A stretch of DNA of 12,720 bases from Rhodospirillales bacterium (GTDB taxonomy: Bacteria > Pseudomonadota > Alphaproteobacteria > Micavibrionales > UBA2020), in contig JAHFPI010000008.1 of the NCBI GenBank assembly GCA_023266795.1, positions 1 to 12,720 on the forward strand, given 5' to 3'. Within the stretch, counting starts at the first letter, position 1. Each line of letters begins with the position of its first letter. The notes beneath the pieces are model-generated. The model had not been told where the DNA came from and did not search any database. It saw nothing but the letters and a program-made list of their open reading frames with translations. Below, piece after piece: positions 1 to 6,257 of the stretch. The position numbers were made by a program, and so were the translations under genes.

Positions 1-1469
1 TCCCATTCACGGCCAATTTCGATCAGCTGATGCTCGACGTCGGCATGATCGAAAGATTTTACCTTCTTCGACCCAAGCCGGACGGTGAAGAGCACGCGGG
101 CAAGTGGGCTATCGTCAAGACTGGTGAAATAGTTTGTGGACTTTCCGCCGAGGGATTTTTCAAGGATTTTTTCGGCGGCAAGGCGGAATTTGGTGTTGTA
201 GCGGTCGCGCGGCACATAGACGAGGCAGGACATGTACTGCTGCATGGGGTCGATATGCGTAAAAAGCGCCACCCGCTGCTTGGCCTGCAAACGCAGGATG
301 CCCAGCGACACCGCATAAAGCTCGTCCTCCGTCATCTGGAACAATTCGTCGCGCGGCATTTTTTCGAGGATATTCTCCAGCGCGGTGCGATCATGCGTTC
401 CGGAAGGAAACCCGGCGCGCCGGATCGTTTCCCGCACTTTCTGCCGCACGATCGGCACTTCGCTCGTCCGACAGGAATAAGTGCTGGCGGTGAACAGCCC
501 GACAAAAAGATGCATACCCGTCAGACGGCCCTTTTTGTCAAAAATCTTGATGCTAATGGCATCCATCGGCACATGGCGGTGAACGGTCGAATACTTGTCG
601 ATCAGTTTGCTGATCATCACCGGCGAACTGGAACGCTTCAGCGCCCTGACCTCCGGTGAATCGACGCTCTGTCCGAAATAAAGGCTTTTATTATTTTTCA
701 GCACACCCAGATCAGAATCGGCTACGGTTGCGGAATGCGTCTTGCCGTCCCCGCCGGAGAGCCGGAAGCTGCGGTAACCGAGAAAGGTGAAATTCTTGCT
801 CCGCAGATATTTCAGGAAAGACTGCGCTTCATGCAGATCGTCATCTTCCACAAACCCTGAAAATCCGGACAGTCCCCCGATCAGGGCATCCATCTTGCCC
901 ATCAGCTTCGGCCAATCATTGTTCGCGGCCCTGACATCGGCCAGAATCTTTTGCAAGATCGCCGCCAGTTTATCGGCTAGCTCTTTTGTCAGCATCTGTT
1001 CCAGCTGGATATAAACGCAGGATTCGGCAAAGGCCGCCGCGCTCCTGTTTTTATCGGCGGCAACGCTTTCCAGCCGACCCGGCTTGCTGCGTGTGACGCT
1101 CAGGATGGGGTGAAACAACACATCAATCGTCAGATTCTGAAAGGCCAGTTCCGCCGTCACGGAGTCGACAATGAACGACATGTCGTCATTGATGATCTGG
1201 ATGACGGTGTGCGGCACATGCCAGCCATCGCGCTTTTGCTCCGGCGTAAAGACACGCACCTTCGGTTCGCCCGGTTTGCGTTCCAGCGCCCATGCGCCCA
1301 TGGAGCCGGAGATGATATTCAGGTCATTCGGTTTCCATCCCACAAGATCATCGGCGGGCACGCGCTGGTAGAAGGCCGCTGAGAAAACGGAAAGCAGTTT
1401 CTTTTCGGTGCTCATATTTTTTCCTTCGGCAAACGTGACAATGCGTTTCTTCTGATGCGGTGCGGCCAT
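1..1469 (-). CDS. gdhB: NAD-specific glutamate dehydrogenase, large (~1600-residue) class; N-terminal ~489 residues, 3' end outside window
   Basis: Oxidatively deaminates glutamate to 2-oxoglutarate and ammonia with NAD+, in the cytoplasm. The reading frame is open from the ATG at 1469-1467 to the left edge without a stop. The translation carries segments typical of the N-terminal regulatory half of this class: FTFLGYRSF near residue 225, a segment reading STVHRHVPMDAISIKIFD, LFTASTYSCRTSEVPIVRQK, an SGTHDRTALENILEKMPRDE segment, and SCLVYVPRDRYNT near residue 415. This half holds ACT-like regulatory regions; the catalytic domain lies beyond the window. The start is supported by AAGGAA six bases upstream. 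A terminator separates it from the peroxiredoxin gene, so it has its own promoter. Caulobacter calls its homologue gdhZ, which also contacts FtsZ; whether that applies here is unknown. Family assignment is from sequence resemblance and is secure. Confidence 0.93.
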   Translation of the reverse strand, partial: MAAPHQKKRIVTFAEGKNMSTEKKLLSVFSAAFYQRVPADDLVGWKPNDLNIISGSMGAWALERKPGEPKVRVFTPEQKRDGWHVPHTVIQIINDDMSFIVDSVTAELAFQNLTIDVLFHPILSVTRSKPGRLESVAADKNRSAAAFAESCVYIQLEQMLTKELADKLAAILQKILADVRAANNDWPKLMGKMDALIGGLSGFSGFVEDDDLHEAQSFLKYLRSKNFTFLGYRSFRLSGGDGKTHSATVADSDLGVLKNNKSLYFGQSVDSPEVRALKRSSSPVMISKLIDKYSTVHRHVPMDAISIKIFDKKGRLTGMHLFVGLFTASTYSCRTSEVPIVRQKVRETIRRAGFPSGTHDRTALENILEKMPRDELFQMTEDELYAVSLGILRLQAKQRVALFTHIDPMQQYMSCLVYVPRDRYNTKFRLAAEKILEKSLGGKSTNYFTSLDDSPLARVLFTVRLGSKKVKSFDHADVEHQLIEIGREW

Positions 1470-1496
1470 AAAATTTCCTTTTCTGACTCTGCTAAG

Positions 1497-1511
1497 GTAT
1501 CGGAGTATCGG
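1497..1511. repeat. Tandem heptamer direct repeat upstream of the glutamate dehydrogenase gene
   Basis: GTATCGG occurs at 1497-1503 and again at 1505-1511, a period of eight bases. It lies 28-42 bases upstream of the glutamate dehydrogenase start. On the gene's own strand it reads CCGATAC twice. It could be a regulator half-site pair or part of the core promoter (GATACT and GATACC would be poor -10 boxes), but two copies are weak evidence and may be chance. Confidence 0.25.
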
Positions 1512-1535
1512 GACAGTTAAAAGAGCCCAGAATAA

Positions 1536-1567
1536 AAAAGGGCGCCCCTGTGACGGAGCGCCCTTTT
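1536..1567 (-). terminator. Intrinsic terminator of the peroxiredoxin gene
   Basis: A perfect 10-bp stem (1536-1545 paired with 1558-1567, AAAAGGGCGC on plus) encloses a 12-base loop with two further possible C-G pairs. On the minus strand the stem ends in a T-rich run (TTTTTTATT), so it should stop transcription leaving the peroxiredoxin gene, whose stop codon is about 20 bases upstream. The plus-strand side is also T-rich, so it could work both ways, but no plus-strand gene enters it. Confidence 0.85.
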
Positions 1568-1586
1568 ATTTTCTATAAATACCTGG

Positions 1587-2123
1587 TTATGCGGCCTTCA
1601 GCGGCGCATCGCCCTTGTGCCAACCGCACCCGATCAGGGCGCCGGTTTGCAGCGCGTCGAGAATACGCAGCACTTCCTCGACGTTCCGACCCACTTTCAG
1701 GTCATTGACAGAAACATGGCGGATAACCCCTTCCGGATCGACAATGAAGGTCGCACGGTTGCACACACCTGCATCATGCAGGATGCCGAGTGCGGTGGAT
1801 AGCTCGCGCTTGATGTCCGACAGCATCGGAAATGGCAGGTCTTTCAGGTCTTTATGGTGCTGACGCCATGCCAGATGCACATAGTCAGAATCCGTGCTCA
1901 TGCCGAGAACCTGCGCATTGCGGCTCTCGAAGTCTTTGTTCAGCTTGCCGAAGGTGGAGATTTCGGTCGGGCAGACGAAAGTAAAGTCTTTCGGCCACGC
2001 AAAAACAACCAGCCACTTCCCTTTGTAAGTCGTGTTGGTGATGGGGGTGAATGCCGAGCTTTGCTCGGAAGAAACGACGCCTGTGAGCTTGAATTCTGGA
2101 AATTTTTGGCCGATGGTAAGCAT
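1587..2123 (-). CDS. AhpC-type peroxiredoxin (178 aa)
   Basis: Thiol peroxidase that reduces hydrogen peroxide and organic hydroperoxides in the cytoplasm. The peroxidatic cysteine is C51 in DFTFVCPTEI. FPMLSDIKRELS, NRATFIVDPEG (conserved Arg123) and GRNVEEVLRILDALQ are all AhpC/Prx1-family segments, closest in style to actinobacterial AhpC. C166 near the C-terminus (IGCGWHKGD) is the likely resolving cysteine. An additional cysteine, C121, precedes the conserved NRATF segment. I chose ATG at 2123 because AAAGGGAG sits just upstream; a TTG nine codons earlier would also be in frame but would place that site inside the gene. The gene stands alone, with its own leader and terminator, and no ahpD or ahpF is adjacent, so the reductant is unknown. 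Confidence in the family is very high; substrate preference is not readable. Confidence 0.95.
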   Translation of the reverse strand: MLTIGQKFPEFKLTGVVSSEQSSAFTPITNTTYKGKWLVVFAWPKDFTFVCPTEISTFGKLNKDFESRNAQVLGMSTDSDYVHLAWRQHHKDLKDLPFPMLSDIKRELSTALGILHDAGVCNRATFIVDPEGVIRHVSVNDLKVGRNVEEVLRILDALQTGALIGCGWHKGDAPLKAA

Positions 2124-2130
2124 GTGAAGC

Positions 2131-2138
2131 TCCCTTTC
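2131..2138 (-). promoter_or_regulatory. Ribosome binding site that decides the peroxiredoxin start
   Basis: On the minus strand GAAAGGGA ends seven bases before the ATG at 2123. It favours this ATG over the in-frame TTG at 2147. Confidence 0.75.
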
Positions 2139-2169
2139 TGTGTTCAAATGTTATTGTTCAATCAAGATG

Positions 2170-2198
2170 AGATTGGTCTCTAATTGTTAATTTGTCAA
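2170..2198 (-). promoter_or_regulatory. Candidate promoter of the peroxiredoxin gene
   Basis: A perfect TTGACA -35 box lies at 2198-2193 on the minus strand, in the AT-rich spacer just downstream of the terD-like gene. At 17-base spacing the -10 hexamer would be CAATCT, a poor match, so only the -35 is convincing. GAGACCAATCTC (2180-2169 on minus) is a small inverted repeat in the same place and might be an operator. The predicted leader would be roughly 40 bases. Confidence 0.3.
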
Positions 2199-2202
2199 CA
2201 CC

Positions 2203-2799
2203 TCAAGACGGTGCGACGTTCACATTATACTCGCGGGCGATTTTGTAAAGGCCGCCGGTGCTGCCCTGCCCAACCGCCCTGAACTTCCAACCCACTCCCT
2301 CGCGGCTCAGTTCCCCGAAAATAAACCCATTTTCACTTGCGGCGTCTTCCGTCAGGTCGAAGCGGGCCAGCTCGACCCTGGTATCCTGATTGATAATCCG
2401 GATATAGGCCGCTTTGACAAAGCCGAAGTTCTGCTGCCGTTCTTCCGCATTGTGAATCGTCACGGAAAAAGCGATTTTCTCCACGTCATAAGGCAGCGCG
2501 TCCAGATTGATTTCAATGGTTTCGCTGTCGCCTTCACCCGCCCCCGTCGTATTGTCGCCAAGGTGCTTGATCATGCCGCCTTCGGTTTCGAGATTGTTGT
2601 AGAAAACAAAATCCGTATCGTGCCGTACGCGCCCTTCACGGTTCAGCAGAAAAGCGCTGGTATCCAAATCGACCGGAAATCCATGCTCCTGTTCCGGCAC
2701 GTTCCAGCCAAGGCCGACGCTCACGCGGTGCAGCCCCGGATCAACCTCGTGAAGATTAACCTCCTGACCCTTCTGCATATGGGGTGCGTTGTTGCTCAT
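2203..2799 (-). CDS. TerD-family (tellurium resistance / stress, calcium-binding fold) protein, 198 aa
   Basis: Single TerD domain covering nearly the whole protein, a family tied to tellurite resistance and general stress response, with calcium-binding loops. Diagnostic segments are VSVGLGWNV (27-35), DLDTSAFLLN (44-53), the acidic loop GDNTTGAGEGDSETIEINL (81-99), VEKIAFSVTIHNAEER (106-121) and the C-terminal WKFRAVGQGSTGGL (171-184). The loop aspartates and glutamates expected for calcium binding are present. Length matches the usual ~190 residues. No signal peptide is visible. The ATG lies one base beyond the stop of the pseudouridine synthase gene (TGATATG), so translation is probably coupled. 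No terB, terC, terZ or terE is nearby, so this is a solitary member; tellurite resistance itself should not be assumed. Confidence 0.93.
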   Translation of the reverse strand: MSNNAPHMQKGQEVNLHEVDPGLHRVSVGLGWNVPEQEHGFPVDLDTSAFLLNREGRVRHDTDFVFYNNLETEGGMIKHLGDNTTGAGEGDSETIEINLDALPYDVEKIAFSVTIHNAEERQQNFGFVKAAYIRIINQDTRVELARFDLTEDAASENGFIFGELSREGVGWKFRAVGQGSTGGLYKIAREYNVNVAPS

Positions 2800-2800
2800 A

Positions 2801-3799
2801 TCACTTTACCGTTCCCTGTTGGTATTTTTTAAGAACCCGCAGCAGACCCTGCATATCCTCGGGCAGCGCCGCCGTCAGGCTGACCCTAGTCTCGCTGATT
2901 GGATGGATAAATTCAAGAGCGGCGGCATGCAGCGCCTGACGCGGAAAATCCAGCAAAGCTCTGGAAAGGGCGGTGTCCACTTTATTCAGGCGCAGGAACT
3001 TCTCCGCCGAGGCGCGTCCATAAACCGGATCGCCCACCAGCCAGTGCTGCATATGCGCCATATGGACGCGAATCTGGTGGGTGCGCCCCGTTTGCAGCCG
3101 GCATTCGACCAGCGAGGCCAGCAGCCCGAAACCTTCCAGTTTTTTATAATCCGTAATGGCCGTCTTGCCGCCGGAGCCAAGCACCGCCATTTTTTTGCGG
3201 TTGGTCTTGCTACGGCCGATCTGCGTCTCGATCCGCCCCGAAGCCGGCGACACCGCCCCCCAGACAATCGCCTGATAAACGCGCTTGAGCGTCCGCGCCG
3301 CCAGTTGCTGCGACAGGCTCTTATGCGCCGCGTCGTTTTTTGCCACCACCATCAGTCCGGAAGTTTCCTTGTCGAGACGATGCACGATGCCCGGACGCTT
3401 CACGCCGCCGATGCCGGAAAGCCGGTCGCCGCAATACGCCAGCAGCGCGTTCACCAGCGTCCCGTCATGATTGCCCGCAGCCGGATGCACCACCATCTGC
3501 GCCGATTTGTTGATGACCAGCAGGTCATCGTCTTCATACACAATATCAAGGGCGATTTTCTGCGGCTTGGGAACGGCCTCCACGGCGGGCGGGATGGTAA
3601 TGTAAAACACTTCCCCCGCTTTGACCTTGTAGGAACTGTCCGCCAGCGGATGATCCGCCAAAGCGACATGCCCGCCTTCGATCAGGCTTTGGAAACGCGC
3701 GCGCGATACCTGCGGCGCACGGGTCGCCAGCACCTTGTCGAGCCTATGCCCGTGATCTTCCTTGACGGCGACGATCTTTAAAGTTTCTGTTGTTTCCAC
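2801..3799 (-). CDS. RluA/RluD-family 23S rRNA pseudouridine synthase with S4 domain (332 aa)
   Basis: Isomerises specific uridines to pseudouridine in structured RNA, most likely 23S rRNA. An N-terminal S4 RNA-binding domain (about residues 18-70, RLDKVLATRAPQVSRARFQSLI) precedes the catalytic domain. The catalytic aspartate is D143 in GIVHRLDKETSG. LQTGRTHQIRVH (235-246) and DPVYGR (257-262) are further family motifs. The S4 plus RluA architecture fits RluD (positions 1911/1915/1917 in E. coli), but RluC shares it, so the exact target is not assigned. I chose GTG at 3799 because AAGGTAAG lies just upstream and the S4 domain then starts at the usual distance. An in-frame ATG at 3847 lacks a site and would add 16 residues reading back across the divergent spacer. 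First gene of a two-gene operon with the terD-like gene. Confidence 0.93.
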   Translation of the reverse strand: METTETLKIVAVKEDHGHRLDKVLATRAPQVSRARFQSLIEGGHVALADHPLADSSYKVKAGEVFYITIPPAVEAVPKPQKIALDIVYEDDDLLVINKSAQMVVHPAAGNHDGTLVNALLAYCGDRLSGIGGVKRPGIVHRLDKETSGLMVVAKNDAAHKSLSQQLAARTLKRVYQAIVWGAVSPASGRIETQIGRSKTNRKKMAVLGSGGKTAITDYKKLEGFGLLASLVECRLQTGRTHQIRVHMAHMQHWLVGDPVYGRASAEKFLRLNKVDTALSRALLDFPRQALHAAALEFIHPISETRVSLTAALPEDMQGLLRVLKKYQQGTVK

Positions 3800-3819
3800 G
3801 CGCTTACCTTTACTATAAG
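3790..3819 (+). promoter_or_regulatory. Candidate sigma70-type promoter for the YggU/DUF167 gene
   Basis: TTGTTT (3790-3795), an 18-base spacer and TATAAG (3814-3819), predicting a start near 3826, just before the AAAGGAG ribosome binding site. The -35 overlaps the first codons of the divergent pseudouridine synthase gene. Confidence 0.4.
3803..3810 (-). promoter_or_regulatory. Ribosome binding site supporting a GTG start for the pseudouridine synthase
   Basis: AAGGTAAG on the minus strand, with the AAGG core seven bases before the GTG at 3799. No comparable site precedes the in-frame ATG at 3847. Confidence 0.65.
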
Positions 3820-3823
3820 TATA
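3818..3823 (-). promoter_or_regulatory. Candidate -10 box for the rluD-terD operon
   Basis: TATACT on the minus strand. A start about six bases on would be at 3811, leaving a leader of about 12 bases that begins with the ribosome binding site. The -35 region is unconvincing. The box shares a palindrome (CTATA-AG-TATAG, 3813-3824) with the opposing -10 box. Confidence 0.3.
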
Positions 3824-3840
3824 GCCTGAATAAAGGAGTA

Positions 3841-4173
3841 ATGCCATGCACCGTAAATTCCGGCCGCACTGAAATGCCGTTCAAAATCCATCCCGCCGGC
3901 CTGACCGTCGCCATCCGCCTGACCCCCAATGCGCGCACGACCGGATTTAACGGGCTGATGGCGGTGGCGGATAATAAAACCGCACTCAAAGTCTCCATCA
4001 ACGTTGCGCCCGAGGACGGCAAGGCCAACGCGGCGCTGCTCGCCTTTCTCGCCAAAAGCTGGAAGCTGCCGAAGTCGTCCCTGTCACTGCTCTCCGGCCA
4101 CGCCAACCGCCTGAAGGTCGTCCTGATCGAAGGCGACGGGCGGGAGCTGATGGCGCGGCTTAATACGCTCTGA
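3841..4173 (+). CDS. yggU: YggU / DUF167 family protein (110 aa, or 99 aa from ATG 3874)
   Basis: Small cytoplasmic protein of the DUF167/UPF0235 (YggU) family, of unknown biochemical role. LTVAIRLTPNARTTGFNGL, ALKVSINVAPEDGKANAALLAFLAKSW and LSLLSGHANRLKVVLI match the family in order, including the APxxGKAN segment. The start is ambiguous. ATG 3841 has AAAGGAG only two bases upstream, which is short. ATG 3874 gives MPFKIHPAGL and the usual ~100-residue length, but has no site of its own. An out-of-frame ATG at 3846 is spaced seven bases from AAAGGAG and ends in a TGA one base before ATG 3874, which would suit translational coupling. The stop is 7 bp from the end of the convergent tlpA-like gene, with no terminator hairpin between. 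Confidence 0.88.
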   Translation: MPCTVNSGRTEMPFKIHPAGLTVAIRLTPNARTTGFNGLMAVADNKTALKVSINVAPEDGKANAALLAFLAKSWKLPKSSLSLLSGHANRLKVVLIEGDGRELMARLNTL

Positions 4174-4180
4174 TTGTTTT

Positions 4181-4723
4181 CTACTTCGCCAGCCGGTCGC
4201 CGATATCCTTCAGCAGCGGCGCCTCGTCCCAATGGTAAGGGCCGTCATAGCGCGCGATAATCGTGCCCTGACGGTCGAGGAGAAAACTTGTCGGCAACCC
4301 TTCGTACTGCCACTTCAACGGCACTTCGCGGTTCTGATCCCAGTAAACGTCCAGATTGCCGAGGGCGCGTTTCTGCATAAACGTTTCCACCGTCTTCAGC
4401 GAGGACCGGTCCACGGAAATAGCCACGACCCTGAACTTATCCTGCGGCAGCTTCGCCTGCAAACGATCCAGCGACGCCATTTCCGCCGCGCACGGCAGGC
4501 ACCATGTGGCCCAGAGATTCACCAAAACAACTTTCCCCTTGAAGTCCTCCAGCGTTACCGATTTTCCCGATTTGTCGTAAAATGAAATTTCGGGAAGCTG
4601 ATGCGGTTGTATGGCAATCTGCGGGTTATTATGGCTTGTAATTTGTGCAACACCGAGAGCGCCCAAGGGAATCAAAACCGCCGCCATAACGGCAAGAAAC
4701 GCAAAATGACGCTTTACCAGCAT
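4181..4723 (-). CDS. TlpA-family membrane-anchored thiol-disulfide oxidoreductase (180 aa)
   Basis: Thioredoxin-fold protein tethered to the inner membrane and facing the periplasm, where it passes electrons to disulfides, for example in cytochrome c maturation or copper-centre assembly. An N-terminal hydrophobic segment (about residues 8-26) follows a basic start (MLVKRHF) and has no clear signal peptidase site, so it is probably an anchor. The redox motif is WCLPC (74-78) in VVLVNLWATWCLPCAAEM. The cis-proline is P144 in EGLPTSFLLD. The ATG at 4723 has GGAGG eight bases upstream; an in-frame GTG at 4738 overlaps that site and is unlikely. Divergent from the lipoprotein/lysA unit with 52 bp between. 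This tlpA / lysA proximity recurs in Alphaproteobacteria, where argH commonly lies between them (family knowledge). The partner substrate is not known. Confidence 0.93.
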   Translation of the reverse strand: MLVKRHFAFLAVMAAVLIPLGALGVAQITSHNNPQIAIQPHQLPEISFYDKSGKSVTLEDFKGKVVLVNLWATWCLPCAAEMASLDRLQAKLPQDKFRVVAISVDRSSLKTVETFMQKRALGNLDVYWDQNREVPLKWQYEGLPTSFLLDRQGTIIARYDGPYHWDEAPLLKDIGDRLAK

Positions 4724-4758
4724 GAAAATGGCCTCCACAATGATGAATTGTTCTGCCC

Positions 4759-4764
4759 ATTATA
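4759..4764 (-). promoter_or_regulatory. Candidate -10 box of the tlpA-like gene
   Basis: Perfect TATAAT on the minus strand, giving a predicted start near 4752 and a leader of about 29 bases that contains the GGAGG site. The -35 region 17-18 bases upstream is not recognisable. The box overlaps the ribosome binding site of the divergent lipoprotein gene, so expression of the two directions may interfere. Confidence 0.4.
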
Positions 4765-4775
4765 AAGAGGTTCAT

Positions 4776-4958
4776 ATGCGATTAATAGTCCTGTCATTTT
4801 GCCTGACTCTCGCCTTGGCGACGGTCGGGGGATGCGGCATAAAACCGAATAAAATAGACCCTCCGCCCTCGGCCAAGCAGGATTCCTTCCCGAAAACCTA
4901 CCCCGCCACCGACCCGCAGCCCAAGGGGCAAAATTTTGAAAGGTACGTCAATCCATGA
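4776..4958 (+). CDS. Small LptM-like lipoprotein (60 aa)
   Basis: Short secreted lipoprotein. MRLIVLSFCLTLALATVGGC is a lipoprotein signal peptide with a lipobox V-G-G-C, making C20 the lipidated residue. The mature part begins CGIKP, and is short and Pro/Lys-rich, like the YifL/LptM family that assists assembly of the LPS translocon LptD. That match rests on the CGxK start, size and position before lysA, not on a long alignment. The start is ATG 4776, with AAAGAGG five bases upstream; earlier in-frame codons lack a site and would put residues before the signal peptide. Its TGA overlaps the lysA ATG (ATGA), so the two are co-translated. Too small to be sure of function. Confidence 0.8.
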   Translation: MRLIVLSFCLTLALATVGGCGIKPNKIDPPPSAKQDSFPKTYPATDPQPKGQNFERYVNP

Positions 4959-6229
4959 GCATCATTAGTTACAAAAACGGCAAGCTGCACATGGAAAGCA
5001 TCGCGCTGGAGAATATCGCGGAAAAATACGGCACGCCCGTTTATTGCTATTCCACGGAGCAACTCGCCGATAATTACCACGCCTACCAGAAGGCGATGCG
5101 CGACGTCACCACCGACGACAAATTCACGATATGCTATGCCTGCAAGGCCAACAGCAATCAGGCCGTCATAAAAATGCTCGGCAGGCTGGGCGCCGGCATG
5201 GATGTCGTCTCCGGCGGCGAGATGCTCCGCGCCTTCAAGGCCGGCATCAAGCCGGAAAAAATCGTTTTCTCTGGAATCGGAAAGAACGAGAATGAACTGA
5301 CCAAGGCGATCAAGAACGGCATCCTGCAGATCAACGTCGAGTGCGAGTCCGAACTGGGAATGATCTCGAAAATTGCCACGCAGGAAGGCAAGAAGGTGCA
5401 GATTGCCTTCCGCATCAATCCGGACGTCAACGCAAAAACCCACGCCAAGATCACCACCGGGCTGCGGGAGAACAAATTCGGCATCGATATCCAGACGGCG
5501 CCAAAGCTCTACGCCAAAGCCAAGGAAATGCCCGGCATCGTGCCGACCGGCGTCGCCGTCCACATCGGCTCGCAGCTCACCGAGTTGGAGCCTTTCGCGG
5601 AAGCCTTCAAACGCGTGGCCGCGCTGGTCGTCGAACTCAGGGAGCAGGGCCACCTCATCACCACCGTCGACGTCGGCGGCGGCCTCGGTATCACCTACAA
5701 GGACGAAACGCCGCCGGAGATCAGCCAGTATGCCGCGCTCATCCGCGACATCATCCTGCCGCTGAAAGTCCACGTCATCATGGAGCCGGGGCGCTATATT
5801 GCCGGTAACGCGGGAGTTCTGCTCACCCGTGTGCTGCACATCAAGGAGGGGCAGGGCAAAAAATTCATGATCGTCGACGCAGCGATGAACGACCTGATGC
5901 GCCCCTCGCTGTATGACGCCTACCATCCGATCATCCCCTGCAACGAACCCGGCAATAAATCTCTGAAAGTTGTCTATGATGTCGTGGGGCCGGTATGCGA
6001 AACGGGCGACACCTTCCTGACCGACGCCGAATTCCCGAAGATGGAAACGGGCGGCCTGCTGGCCATCATGGTCAGCGGCGCTTATGGCGCGGTCATGTCC
6101 TCCAATTACAATTCGCGCCCGCTGGTGCCCGAGGTGCTGGTGAGCGACGAACAGTTCGACCTGATCCGCAAAATCCAGAAAACCGAGGATCTGGTGAACA
6201 ACGACCTCATTCCCGAATGGCTGGCATGA
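4955..6229 (+). CDS. lysA: Diaminopimelate decarboxylase
   Basis: PLP-dependent enzyme converting meso-diaminopimelate to L-lysine and CO2, the last step of lysine synthesis. The fold-III alanine-racemase-type barrel comes first, with the PLP lysine K64 in CYACKANSN. HIGSQ, the phosphate-binding DVGGGLGI stretch and EPGRYIAGNAG follow. The C-terminal domain carries GPVCETGD (substrate-binding Cys/Glu from the dimer partner) and SGAYG. At 424 residues the length is normal and the enzyme appears intact. The start overlaps the lipoprotein stop by four bases (ATGA), which fixes both ends. Lysine is needed for protein and diaminopimelate for peptidoglycan, so this enzyme partitions the pool. In many relatives argH lies just upstream and a TIGR02302 gene just downstream; here argH is absent and a foreign-looking gene separates lysA from the TIGR02302 gene. 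Confidence 0.98.
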   Translation: MSIISYKNGKLHMESIALENIAEKYGTPVYCYSTEQLADNYHAYQKAMRDVTTDDKFTICYACKANSNQAVIKMLGRLGAGMDVVSGGEMLRAFKAGIKPEKIVFSGIGKNENELTKAIKNGILQINVECESELGMISKIATQEGKKVQIAFRINPDVNAKTHAKITTGLRENKFGIDIQTAPKLYAKAKEMPGIVPTGVAVHIGSQLTELEPFAEAFKRVAALVVELREQGHLITTVDVGGGLGITYKDETPPEISQYAALIRDIILPLKVHVIMEPGRYIAGNAGVLLTRVLHIKEGQGKKFMIVDAAMNDLMRPSLYDAYHPIIPCNEPGNKSLKVVYDVVGPVCETGDTFLTDAEFPKMETGGLLAIMVSGAYGAVMSSNYNSRPLVPEVLVSDEQFDLIRKIQKTEDLVNNDLIPEWLA

Positions 6230-6257
6230 GGCGGCAAAAGTATACGTAGGTGGCTGA

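Noticed and set aside
30..659. Plus-strand ORF (209 codons) at the left edge
   Set aside because: Antisense to the continuous, recognisable glutamate dehydrogenase frame, which is open to the edge.
2789..3781. Plus-strand ORF (330 codons) opposite the pseudouridine synthase gene
   Set aside because: Arg/His/Gln-rich shadow; the minus-strand gene has S4 and RluA motifs and a proper ribosome binding site.
4761..4766. TATAAA as a -10 box for the lipoprotein/lysA unit
   Set aside because: It overlaps the ribosome binding site; a start about seven bases on would remove it. The unit's promoter is more likely inside the tlpA coding region.
4898..5926. Minus-strand ORF (342 codons) opposite lysA
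   Set aside because: Asp/His/Arg-rich shadow translation; lysA on plus has every catalytic motif.
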